Made by a program: the position numbers and the translations under genes
In this document: positions 1 to 8,052 of the stretch, piece after piece
Layout: each line of letters begins with the position of its first letter
Numbering within the stretch: position 1 is the first letter of the stretch
Assembly: GCA_963732875.1 (NCBI GenBank)
Contig: CAVTBD010000002.1
Location: forward strand, 2,418,001-2,482,000
DNA from: WHSO01 sp963732875
GTDB taxonomy: Bacteria > Pseudomonadota > Alphaproteobacteria > SMXQ01
Length of the DNA stretch: 64,000 nucleotides
Direction of reading: 5' to 3'
Notes under the pieces: model-generated
What the model was told of the DNA's origin: nothing
The model's database searches: none
Seen by the model: only the letters and a program-made list of their open reading frames with translations

Positions 1-131
1 GGGCACGCTGGCTGATCGACCAGCACTGGTATCTCACGAGCGCCCTGGAACACGACTTCCGCGATTCCAGCGTGACCACGGGCAACTACACGGACACGCG
101 CGCACTGATCACCATCGGCGAGCATCTCTAA
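1..131 (+). CDS. C-terminal end of an outer-membrane beta-barrel protein (partial)
   Basis: Open at the left edge; only the last 42 residues are visible, ending GEHL-stop. The residues alternate polar and hydrophobic as in barrel strands (WLIDQHWYLTSALEHDF, then TRALITIGEHL), and a final strand near the terminus is typical of outer-membrane barrels. In alphaproteobacterial exopolysaccharide clusters a barrel gene of the BBP2 type often sits directly before the Wza-type exporter, as here (58 bp before the next gene). The family call rests on a short fragment and on context, so it is tentative. Confidence 0.45.
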   Translation, partial: ARWLIDQHWYLTSALEHDFRDSSVTTGNYTDTRALITIGEHL

Positions 132-189
132 TGGGTGGCATCACCGACGGCTTCGCCGCTATGATGGCGCTGTTCAGGGAATCAAGTTC

Positions 190-807
190 ATGATCATGTC
201 ACGGTCCTCATTACTTCGCATCCTGCACCACCTCGTCCTTGCCGTGGGAATTGCCCTTGCGCTGACCGCCTGCGGCAGTTCGCGTTCGGGTAATGACTCC
301 GGGCCGCAGGTGACAGGGAAGGTGCAGGCCGCCAACCACGGCGTACCCACGGAGTATCGGCTGGGCTCGGGCGACAAGCTCAAGATCGTGGTGTTCGGCC
401 ATCAGGACGTATCGGGTGAATTCGTGCTCGACGGCAGCGGTAACGTTGCCCTGCCGCTCGTGGGGCAGTTCAAGGCCGGCGGCCTGACGGTGACGGAACT
501 CCAGGACTCGCTGCAGAAAACCCTCAACGACAAGTACATCGTCAATCCCCGAATCTCGATCGAGGTGCTGAACTATCGGCCGTTCTTCATTCTGGGGGAG
601 GTCGGCAGGCCCGGCAGCTACCCCTACGTGGCGGGGATCGACGTGCTCCAGGCGGTCGCGCTGGGGGGCGGCTTTACCCGCCGGGCGCGGACCTCCTCGG
701 TCAAGATCGTGCGGGACGGCAAGGATGGCCGCATCACGCTCATCGCTTCCCCTGAGGACCCGGTGCTGCCGGGCGATACCATAGAGGTCGAGCGCCGCCT
801 GTTCTGA
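190..807 (+). CDS. Polysaccharide export lipoprotein (Wza/GumB-like)
   Basis: Outer-membrane channel component for exopolysaccharide export. The N-terminus has a hydrophobic segment ending in the lipobox LTAC, so Cys28 would be lipidated. Residues ~55-130 form the polysaccharide-export domain (YRLGSGDKLKIVVFGH, VLDGSGNVALPLVGQF), and ~130-195 a SLBB-like domain (FFILGEVGRPGSYPYVAGIDV). At 205 residues it is short, like alphaproteobacterial GumB/ExoF-type exporters and unlike full-length Wza (~380). ATG at 190 has AGGGAA ~10 bases upstream; ATG at 196 is an alternative. It lies upstream of the Wzc-type co-polymerase, separated by a 394-bp leader, and probably works with it in one envelope-spanning machine. 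Confidence 0.9.
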   Translation: MIMSRSSLLRILHHLVLAVGIALALTACGSSRSGNDSGPQVTGKVQAANHGVPTEYRLGSGDKLKIVVFGHQDVSGEFVLDGSGNVALPLVGQFKAGGLTVTELQDSLQKTLNDKYIVNPRISIEVLNYRPFFILGEVGRPGSYPYVAGIDVLQAVALGGGFTRRARTSSVKIVRDGKDGRITLIASPEDPVLPGDTIEVERRLF

Positions 808-1201
808 CCGGCATCCCCCACCCCGATTATTTTGTGAAGTCTCTTGAATATCACTAAAGACCTATGTATAGTGCATAAGGTCAATCTGGGTGCCTTCCTA
901 AAGGCCTAGGCCATAACCGTATACGGGGTAATACTAGGTCTCAAGAAGTAGTTTGACGCAAAGGCGTACCGGCATCTAGTGTGCCGGTCCGAAAGGTTGG
1001 ATTTTTGTAAAGTCCAACGTATTTTCCGGCGTTAACGGGCCATTGACTGACCGGCGCTGAGAATTGAGGGGGGCTGTCTCACGGGCATACCGGGATGAGG
1101 TTGCGGTAAACCTTGTTAAGTATGACTACGCGGCTGTCTGATCGACCTGTGCGTGCTTGTTGAACCCTGAGTGAAATCTGTAGTGGGACCTAAGTCAGAC
1201 C
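808..1201 (+). promoter_or_regulatory. 394-bp non-coding leader before the Wzc-type gene
   Basis: No plausible ORF. It is markedly more AT-rich than its neighbours at its start (TTGTGAAG...TATGTATAGTGCATAAGG) and contains the perfect palindrome CCGTATACGG at 917-926 close to an AAGGCCTAGG block. The length, composition and palindrome suggest a regulated promoter or long leader for the exopolysaccharide co-polymerase operon. No specific regulator can be assigned from sequence. Confidence 0.35.
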
Positions 1202-3532
1202 ATGAGCTCCGTTTCGCCGTTAAACCCTTCGGCAGCTGAAGCACGGCGCCAGCACGACAATGCCGCCGCCCTCGAGCAGCAGTCTCAGGGCGGGCTCTCG
1301 ATTCCGCACATCCTCAACCTGCTCAAGCGGCGCAAGTATCTCATCGTCGGTATCGTGCTCGCGGCGACCGGCTGGGCAACGGCCTACGTCAGCCAGGTGA
1401 TACCGCTCTATTCCGCCGAATCCTCGCTGGTCGTCGAGCCGAGTCGTCAGCGCGTGCTCAACGTCGAATCGGTCGTTTCAAGTCTACGTCCCGACTATTA
1501 CACCAATGAGACGGAAGCGGCGGTGATCGGCTCGCGCGAGCTCGCGCGCAAGGCCGTAATCAAGCTCGACCTGATCCATAATCCGTTGTTCAATCCGTCG
1601 CTTGCGCCAAAAAAGAAAAGCCTGATCGGCCTTGTGACCACGCCTCTCAAGAGTGGTATTTCGGCGGCCGTCACCTGGATACGCGACCTTGCCACCGGCG
1701 GACGATACAGCGCCGAGCTCGCGACGAAGAAGGCAGCGCGGCTGGCTACGGCACCACGTAGTCCCGAAGAGCAGCGCGCCCAGGAAATCGAGGATGCGAC
1801 CGACATCTACATGAGCGCCCTGTCGGTGGTGCCGGCGCTGCGCTCGCGCGTAATCTCGATCCGGTTCACCTCGTCGGATCCGAGGATGGCCGCGCTTGCA
1901 GCCAACACCACAGCAGACATCTACGTGCTCGACCAGCTCGAGAGCAAGGGAAAGGCCACGTCCCGAGCGTCCGAATGGCTCAATCAGCGCGCCCAGGAGC
2001 TGCGCAACCGGGTGATTTCCTCGGAGCAGAGGCTGGAGCAATTCCGCCGGAAGTCCGGCATCGTCGAGATCGGCGGCGCCAGCGTCTATGCGCGCCAGCG
2101 CGCCGAGCTCGACAGTCAGCTGGTGGTCGCGCGGACCAAGCGGGCCGAAGCGGAAGCCCGCTATTCCCAGGCGCAGAAGATGATCGCGGGCGGCGCGAGC
2201 CCGGACTCGATCGCGGCCGTGCTTGAATCGCCCCTGATCCAGAAGCTGCGCGAGCAGGAAGCGCTGCTCACGCGCAAGATATCGGAGCTCAAGACCCAGT
2301 TGCGGCCGGGCCATCCGAAAATGGTGCTGGCGGAGAACGAGCTCAAGGACCTCGATTCCAAGATTTCCGGCGAGGTGAAGAGGATTCTCGTCAGCCTCAA
2401 AAGCGAGACCGAGATCGCGGCGGTGCGCGAGAAGAACCTGAACGAGGAGATCGGCCGCATCCAGGCCAAGCTTGACCAGCAGAACGATGCCGAGGTCACG
2501 CTGCGCGCGCTCGATAGCGAGGTCAAGGCCAACAAGCAGCTCTATGACACCATCCTGTCGCGTCTCAAGGAGACCGGCGTGCAGGACGAAGGCATCCAGG
2601 AGCCGGATGCGCGCATCATCTCGCGCGCCATCGAGCCGGGCAGCCCGTTCTATCCGCGCAAGAACTTCATGATCGGGGCAGCCCTGCTGATCTCCACGGT
2701 GATCGGCGTCGGCCTCGCGATCCTGCTGGAGTTCTTCGACACGGGCTTCCGCAGCGTCTACCAGCTCGAGGCCTATACGGGGCTGCCGACCCTCGGCATC
2801 GTGCCGCTGCTGCCGGGCGCCAAGGCACGTCACAAGAAGGCCTATCAGGTGGCTGCAGATCAGCCGTCGAGCGCCTTCGGCGAGGCGATACGAACACTCC
2901 GGACCAGCTTGATGCTGGCCAATGTCGATCATCCGCCGAAGACCGTGCTGATCACGTCATCCGTGCCGGGAGAGGGCAAGACATCCACTGCGCTTGCGCT
3001 GACCGCCATGGCCAGCCGGTCGGGCCAGAAATGCATCGTGGTCGATTGCGACATCCGTCATCCCAGCGTGCACACCAATCTCGGCGTCGCCAATGACCGC
3101 GGCCTGAGCGACTATCTCGCCGGCTCGGTGCCGTTGTCCGAGGTGATCGAGATCGAGGCGCGCTACGGCATCCGCTATATCACGGCGGGATCCTATGCGC
3201 CCAATCCGCCCGACCTGCTGGGCTCGCCCAAGATGCGCGAGCTGCTGCGCAAGCTGTCGGAGGTATTCGATCTCGTGATCCTCGATGCGCCGCCGCTGCT
3301 GGCCGTGTCCGACGCCCTCGTTCTGGTGCGTCATGTGGACAAGACCGCGTTCGTGGTGCGCTGGGTCAAGACCGGGCGCCAGAATTTGTTGATGGGCGTC
3401 AAGCAGGCGCTCGAGGCTGGCGCCTCGCTGGCGGGAATGATCCTCACCCAAGTCGATCTGCGCAAACAGGCGCAATACGACACGAGCGATTCCGGCTACT
3501 ACCAGTACCACCACTACTACACCACCGACTGA
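1202..3532 (+). CDS. Wzc/ExoP-type polysaccharide co-polymerase with BY-kinase domain
   Basis: Inner-membrane protein controlling polysaccharide chain length and export through autophosphorylation. Order of parts: N-terminal Wzz domain with TM1 at ~48-66, a long periplasmic coiled-coil/GNVR region (~265-470), TM2 at ~488-510, then a cytosolic bacterial tyrosine kinase. Kinase motifs are visible: Walker A SSVPGEGKTST (~587-597), Walker A' CIVVDCDIRHP (~617), Walker B LVILDAPPLL (~692). The C-terminus is a tyrosine cluster (YDTSDSGYYQYHHYYTTD), the expected autophosphorylation tail. Length 776 is normal for fused Wzc. Downstream lie a TPR-like gene and the convergent O-antigen-ligase-like gene. 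Confidence 0.95.
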   Translation: MSSVSPLNPSAAEARRQHDNAAALEQQSQGGLSIPHILNLLKRRKYLIVGIVLAATGWATAYVSQVIPLYSAESSLVVEPSRQRVLNVESVVSSLRPDYYTNETEAAVIGSRELARKAVIKLDLIHNPLFNPSLAPKKKSLIGLVTTPLKSGISAAVTWIRDLATGGRYSAELATKKAARLATAPRSPEEQRAQEIEDATDIYMSALSVVPALRSRVISIRFTSSDPRMAALAANTTADIYVLDQLESKGKATSRASEWLNQRAQELRNRVISSEQRLEQFRRKSGIVEIGGASVYARQRAELDSQLVVARTKRAEAEARYSQAQKMIAGGASPDSIAAVLESPLIQKLREQEALLTRKISELKTQLRPGHPKMVLAENELKDLDSKISGEVKRILVSLKSETEIAAVREKNLNEEIGRIQAKLDQQNDAEVTLRALDSEVKANKQLYDTILSRLKETGVQDEGIQEPDARIISRAIEPGSPFYPRKNFMIGAALLISTVIGVGLAILLEFFDTGFRSVYQLEAYTGLPTLGIVPLLPGAKARHKKAYQVAADQPSSAFGEAIRTLRTSLMLANVDHPPKTVLITSSVPGEGKTSTALALTAMASRSGQKCIVVDCDIRHPSVHTNLGVANDRGLSDYLAGSVPLSEVIEIEARYGIRYITAGSYAPNPPDLLGSPKMRELLRKLSEVFDLVILDAPPLLAVSDALVLVRHVDKTAFVVRWVKTGRQNLLMGVKQALEAGASLAGMILTQVDLRKQAQYDTSDSGYYQYHHYYTTD

Positions 3533-3563
3533 ACCGGCGCGACTGCGTCCGGAGGGAGGGGTC

Positions 3564-4268
3564 ATGGCCGCAACCGACGCACCGGACCAACCGTTTGCGC
3601 GCTGGCGTGTTGTCGCGTTGGCAGCAATGCTGGGGGTGCTGGCGATCGGGCTGGGCTTTCCACGGCTGGTGGTTGGCCTGCTGGCGGGACCCCAGGACGA
3701 AACCTTGCACGAGCTCGCCGCGGGGAAGGTGGTATCGGCGGCGATCCTCAAGCGTACAGCCGAAAGTCGCGAGGCGGCGCTCCGCTGGATTCAGGACGGA
3801 ACCTTCTATTCAGATCTCGCTGTCCTACGGCTGTCCGAGATCGCCGGCACCCGCATATTGAGTCCGCAGCGTCGCCGCCTGGTCGATGACGGGATTGCGC
3901 TGCAGGTTCGTGCGCTCACGCTTGCGCCTGCCGATGCCTATGGCTGGACCCGCCTGCTGCAGGGTCTTGCCTTGGGCGCGGCCCCGGTGGCCCAGGTCGA
4001 ACGCCTCCTTAACATGGCCATCCGCCGTGCGCCGGCTGAGCCAGGTGTCATCATGGCGCGGCTGCATGTTGCGCTGCTGTACTGGCGCGGGCTGTCGACA
4101 CCGATGCGTGCCAAGGTCGACAAGCAGATCAGATTTGCGGCGCTGTGGATGCCGACCGATCTTGCCCGGCTCGCGCGGGCCCGGTTTGCGGTGCCCCAGG
4201 TCGCGAGCGCCCTTGCCGATGACCCCCGTCTGGCGGCGCGGTTCGCCTACGCTCTCGATCACGTCTGA
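3564..4268 (+). CDS. Membrane-anchored TPR-like protein of the polysaccharide locus
   Basis: A 234-residue protein with one N-terminal membrane segment (~15-38, VVALAAMLGVLAIGLGFPRLVVGL) followed by an all-helical, alanine/leucine-rich part resembling TPR repeats (EAALRWIQDGTFYSDLAVLRLSE; PADAYGWTRLLQGLALG). It starts 31 bp after the Wzc-type gene, with a GGAGGGAGG Shine-Dalgarno just upstream, so it is probably co-transcribed. Its end is 2 bp from the convergent O-antigen-ligase-like gene. Similar small TPR proteins occur beside exopolysaccharide polymerases in alphaproteobacteria; a scaffolding role is inference. Confidence 0.7.
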   Translation: MAATDAPDQPFARWRVVALAAMLGVLAIGLGFPRLVVGLLAGPQDETLHELAAGKVVSAAILKRTAESREAALRWIQDGTFYSDLAVLRLSEIAGTRILSPQRRRLVDDGIALQVRALTLAPADAYGWTRLLQGLALGAAPVAQVERLLNMAIRRAPAEPGVIMARLHVALLYWRGLSTPMRAKVDKQIRFAALWMPTDLARLARARFAVPQVASALADDPRLAARFAYALDHV

Positions 4269-4270
4269 CG

Positions 4271-5692
4271 TCAGGTCCTGGTGCGCTCGTCTTCGCTGGC
4301 TGAGCGGCGTGATGTCACGACACGCTCTGCATGGCTGAATGACTGGGCATAGGCGACACCCGCGATCGCGAGATAGGTCGCCGCGACCGCCGGAATCTCG
4401 ATTGAGAAATCAAACAGTGCATGGGTCGCGACCAAAGCGGTCGCGCCGATCCCGATCGCTGGCAAAAGATCATTGCGCTGGCGTGTCCGCACGCCACGGA
4501 CAAAAACGGTCACGCCATAAGCCGTGATCAGCAACAGCACCACCAGCGCGGGAATCCCGCTTTCCAGAGCGACCTCCAGATAGGTGTTATGGGCGTGATC
4601 ATATTCATCGGGGCTGGCACCGAAGCTCTCGGGGCGGTGGCCGAGGAATACATCGGCGAAGGTACCGGGACCGGTACCGGCTATTGGTCGTTCCGCAATG
4701 GCATCGGCCGTGGCACCAAAAAGGGTGAGCCGTTCATGCAAGCCGCCCGCGGTATGCGACAGGCGCTCGATCACGAGCCCCCCCGACAGCGCGACGCCGA
4801 TGACGCCGGCCGCGGCCAGTACGATGCCGAATTGCAACACCCGATCACCCGAAACACGTGACGACAGCGCGATGCCGCCGAGCAACGCCGCGATCCCGAC
4901 GGCAATAGCTGAAAGTGCGCCGCGTGACCCGGTGAGTATGATTGACAGCCCCAGGACGCCGAGAACGGCAGCCAGGACGCAGAACTTGAGACCGACCGTC
5001 TCGGAAACGCGGATCAGTCCTTCAACCGTACGCAGGCTTATGCCTGCTGACATGCGACGCAGTTCTTCGATCAGGAAAGCAAGGCACACGACGGCGGCCA
5101 AGCCGAGATAGGTCGCAAAGTGGTTGCGATTGACGAATGTCCCGGTGACCACGTCGCGATACGACCACTTCGCGAACCACAGGATCGTGTTCGACCCGGA
5201 AAACTGGACGATCAGCCCGTAGATCGCGTTGGCGGTTGCCGCCAGCAATAACGTCCACAAGATCACCCGGGCTCGGCCGTCACGTCCGGCAAACTGCATG
5301 GCCAGCCAGAAGATGCCGCCGTAGGCGACGAAGCGGGTCGCCTCGGACAGGGTTGCGGGCGGATCGAGACTGATCGCGCCCGCGACCGGGCGGTTCAACA
5401 GGGCCGACGCCTCCACCCATAGTGGATGGTGCAGAAAATCCGGCGTCAGGGTCGATGCCTGAACCAGAGTCCAGACAAGCACCACGAGATAGCCGATCGC
5501 CGGAATCCGGTACCGCTTCCACGGTACCGGAACGGTGGCGGGGTTGACCGCGCCGGCAAGTGCCATGGAGATCAGCATGATGCCGACGACCAGTGTCATC
5601 AGCGCCCACGCCCACGTGCGGTTGGCGCCGAAAGGCACGGCGACGACGGCTAGCAAAGCCAGCAGGGCGGCAAAGGCGTAACGTGGGATCAT
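4271..5692 (-). CDS. O-antigen ligase/polymerase family membrane protein (Wzy_C)
   Basis: A 473-residue protein with about 10-12 hydrophobic segments over its length. The family signature is the large periplasmic loop at ~330-375, GTGPGTFADVFLGHRPESF, followed by YDHAHNTYLEVALESG, matching the Wzy_C/WaaL H-x-N-x-x-L-x motif. It probably ligates or polymerises undecaprenyl-linked glycans in the periplasm. A separate Wzy-like gene is present at 17.7 kb, so this one may be a ligase or a second polymerase. It follows the priming transferase (upstream on the same strand, 30 bp apart) and is likely co-transcribed with it. Confidence 0.85.
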   Translation of the reverse strand: MIPRYAFAALLALLAVVAVPFGANRTWAWALMTLVVGIMLISMALAGAVNPATVPVPWKRYRIPAIGYLVVLVWTLVQASTLTPDFLHHPLWVEASALLNRPVAGAISLDPPATLSEATRFVAYGGIFWLAMQFAGRDGRARVILWTLLLAATANAIYGLIVQFSGSNTILWFAKWSYRDVVTGTFVNRNHFATYLGLAAVVCLAFLIEELRRMSAGISLRTVEGLIRVSETVGLKFCVLAAVLGVLGLSIILTGSRGALSAIAVGIAALLGGIALSSRVSGDRVLQFGIVLAAAGVIGVALSGGLVIERLSHTAGGLHERLTLFGATADAIAERPIAGTGPGTFADVFLGHRPESFGASPDEYDHAHNTYLEVALESGIPALVVLLLITAYGVTVFVRGVRTRQRNDLLPAIGIGATALVATHALFDFSIEIPAVAATYLAIAGVAYAQSFSHAERVVTSRRSASEDERTRT

Positions 5693-5722
5693 CGTACCGT
5701 CGTCCCCGGCAGGTGACTGGTG

Positions 5723-7123
5723 TCAGAAGGCATTGGGATGGACCAAGCCAAAGACAATGGTCATCACCAGAATCCTGAAGTCGAACCACAGCGACCAGTG
5801 CTCGATATAATAGAGATCATGCTCCACGCGGGCGCGCATCTTCTCGAGACTGTCGGTCTCGCCCCGGAACCCGCAGACCTGCGCCCAGCCGGTGATACCG
5901 GGCTTGACGCGATGGCGACCGAGATAGCCGTCAAGTATGCGTGCGTATTCTCGATTATGGGCGAGGGCGTGGGGGCGTGGCCCGACCAGGGACATCTCGC
6001 CCCGAATCACGTTGAACAGCTGTGGGAGCTCGTCGAGGCTGGTGCGCCGAAGCGCGGCGCCGATGGCCGTGATGCGCGGGTCGCCGCGGCGCGCCTGGAC
6101 CGGGTTGGCATCAACCGCCGCGTCGGCGCGTGACACGTCATCGCGCATAGTGCGGAATTTGTAGAGCGTGAACGCATTGTTATTGAAGCCGAGGCGCGGT
6201 TGGCGGAACAGTGCCGGCCCGGGCGATGTCAGACGGATCAGGGCTGCGATCACCAGCATCAGCGGTGACAGCAGCAACAGGAACACGCTGCCCAATATGA
6301 TGTCCTCTATACGCTTCACCACACGGCTCCATACCGAGAGCGGCCGATGATGCACGTCGAACAACGGTATACCTCCGATCTCGGAAGTTCCCAGAACCGG
6401 GAACGGGAGGTCCTGGGTGTCCGGTGCGAAGCGGACCTCGACCGGCATCGTGCCGAGCGTCCGAACCAGGTTACGCAGGACTTCGGCATCGAAGGGTGCG
6501 TCGAGCGCAATCACGATTTCATCCACCTTGCCCTCCGCGACCGTGGCCAGGAGGTCGTCGAGACCACCATTACCTTGCCGTGGCGCATAGACGCCGGCCA
6601 ACACGGTGTCGCGGCGGCCGGTCAGGGTTGTCAGCTCTTTTATCCGTTCGGCTCGTGCACCCTCGCCGACAATGGCGAGCCTGCGCGTCAGCTTGCCCTC
6701 GGCGCGCCATCGGTCGATCCGATGTACTGCAGCGAGGCGATTCATGATGAGCATGGCACTGGTGCTTGCGAACCACGTCATGGCCCATATGCGCGAGAAA
6801 TTGTCGGACGTCTTGGTGAGGTAAGCGACCACGATCAGCGCCACGATGACCGTCATCCAGGTCAGGGTGACCCGCCCGAACTGGCCCCGCAGGTACCTTA
6901 TTGCGCGGAATTCGTAGAGCTTCGCGATCTGTGCGGCGTTGGCGAACAGCACGACGGCCAGCAATACGGCTAATGTGTAATTGGTGGGCAACTCCGTCAG
7001 ATCGTCCCGCAGCCAGAACGCGAACAGGGCACAGACGGCGACGGCTATCACGTCGGTAAGGCGCAGCAGGCCTGACATCAGGAAGCCGCGCTCGGCCGGG
7101 TTGAACGGACGGTGCCAGATCAT
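5723..7123 (-). CDS. Undecaprenyl-phosphate sugar phosphotransferase (WcaJ/GumD-like)
   Basis: Priming enzyme that transfers a sugar-1-phosphate to undecaprenyl phosphate. The N-terminal half has four membrane segments and a CoA-binding-like Rossmann region (RRLAIVGEGARAERIKEL). The C-terminal catalytic domain shows KRIEDIILGSVFLLLLSPLM, then GPALFRQPRLGFNNNAFTLYKF, RTMRDD, and KPGITGWAQVCGFRGET, all hallmarks of the polyprenyl glycosylphosphotransferase family. Length ~466 is usual for the five-TM WcaJ type. I chose ATG at 7123 (MIWHRPFNP); the frame is open to an ATG at 7186, but those 21 extra residues look non-native. Confidence 0.9.
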   Translation of the reverse strand: MIWHRPFNPAERGFLMSGLLRLTDVIAVAVCALFAFWLRDDLTELPTNYTLAVLLAVVLFANAAQIAKLYEFRAIRYLRGQFGRVTLTWMTVIVALIVVAYLTKTSDNFSRIWAMTWFASTSAMLIMNRLAAVHRIDRWRAEGKLTRRLAIVGEGARAERIKELTTLTGRRDTVLAGVYAPRQGNGGLDDLLATVAEGKVDEIVIALDAPFDAEVLRNLVRTLGTMPVEVRFAPDTQDLPFPVLGTSEIGGIPLFDVHHRPLSVWSRVVKRIEDIILGSVFLLLLSPLMLVIAALIRLTSPGPALFRQPRLGFNNNAFTLYKFRTMRDDVSRADAAVDANPVQARRGDPRITAIGAALRRTSLDELPQLFNVIRGEMSLVGPRPHALAHNREYARILDGYLGRHRVKPGITGWAQVCGFRGETDSLEKMRARVEHDLYYIEHWSLWFDFRILVMTIVFGLVHPNAF

Positions 7124-7222
7124 GTCGTTTGTTGCGCCCCCCGCCGGGACCGTTTGAACCGCCACCGGACCCCGGACCCTTACCACAGAACCGTGCGGGC
7201 GGGAACGGCAGGTGCGCTTCGT

Positions 7223-7909
7223 CTAGCCATGACGGAACAGCCACCAATGGGTTTCGTTGACGGAATAAATCGGCTGGTAGTGGTGGATGATGCTGGCGGG
7301 TACCACGTCGTGAATCTGATTATCCAGTACATATTTTGTGCCGTTGAGGTCGACCACCAGAATGGCGTGCGCGACCTTGAGGTTGAGGTCGCGCAGCACG
7401 ACGATACGCATCTGGTCGTTGGAGAAGCCGAGCAGGCGTAGCGACATGAACTTGGCGATGGCATAGTCCTCGCAGTCGCCGTCTTTGCGTGCGAACTGGT
7501 ACGGACTTGCCCAATAGTCCTCCACGCCCCAGTTGACGATATCGAGGATATAGTGCGCCTGGTTGAGATAGCTGTTAACCTTGCGCATCTTTTCATCGGG
7601 CGTCAGGTTGGCGACGGAACGCAGGAATTTCTGCCAGTCCTCTACCCTGCAGCTCGTGAACCAGTCACTGTGGCAGGGCTTCTCCGGCTGGGCGCGTTCC
7701 GTGAAGTAGCGCTCCAGCGCCCCGCGCCATTTCGGAAACGGCGCAAGGTTGTCGGCGCGGATCGCGACCGTGCCGAATATATCGGGTCCGGTCTCGACCA
7801 TTCCGGCCCGGGCGGGTAGCGCAATTACCAGCAGCGCCCAGATCAGTGCTGCCGACCAATGCGGGGATCCCGTATCTCGTCCGTGTCGCCCTGGTTGCGC
7901 CGCCGACAC
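7223..7909 (-). CDS. Periplasmic transglutaminase-like cysteine peptidase (BTLCP/LapG-like)
   Basis: Has an N-terminal hydrophobic segment (~18-36, ending PARAGM) and the BTLCP fold. Catalytic residues are visible: Cys146 in DGDCEDYAIAKF, His181 in VAHAILVV, Asp196 in YVLDNQIH. The W-x5-C-x5-W region (DWFTSCRVEDWQKFL) is also typical of LapG-type enzymes, which cleave large adhesins under c-di-GMP control through LapD. No LapD is visible, but the divergent neighbour is a membrane sensor with a degenerate HD-GYP domain. Members of this family are common in polysaccharide clusters, where substrates are unknown. Confidence 0.85.
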   Translation of the reverse strand: MSAAQPGRHGRDTGSPHWSAALIWALLVIALPARAGMVETGPDIFGTVAIRADNLAPFPKWRGALERYFTERAQPEKPCHSDWFTSCRVEDWQKFLRSVANLTPDEKMRKVNSYLNQAHYILDIVNWGVEDYWASPYQFARKDGDCEDYAIAKFMSLRLLGFSNDQMRIVVLRDLNLKVAHAILVVDLNGTKYVLDNQIHDVVPASIIHHYQPIYSVNETHWWLFRHG

Positions 7910-8052
7910 CGTGTTGCTCCATTCATCAAGGGTGCTTGCGGCGCTACGCTAACCCATAGAATTTTAATATAATCTCAACGGAGCCGGCCTAGCCTTACGA
8001 CGCCCCGCCGCGGGCGCTTACCAGGCCGAAGGGGCCGCCCGGGACCAGAAAC

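Noticed and set aside
1484..2932. Long minus-strand ORF of 482 codons
   Set aside because: Shadow of the Wzc-type gene caused by high GC; arginine/leucine-rich with no motif, and the plus frame is clearly the coding one.
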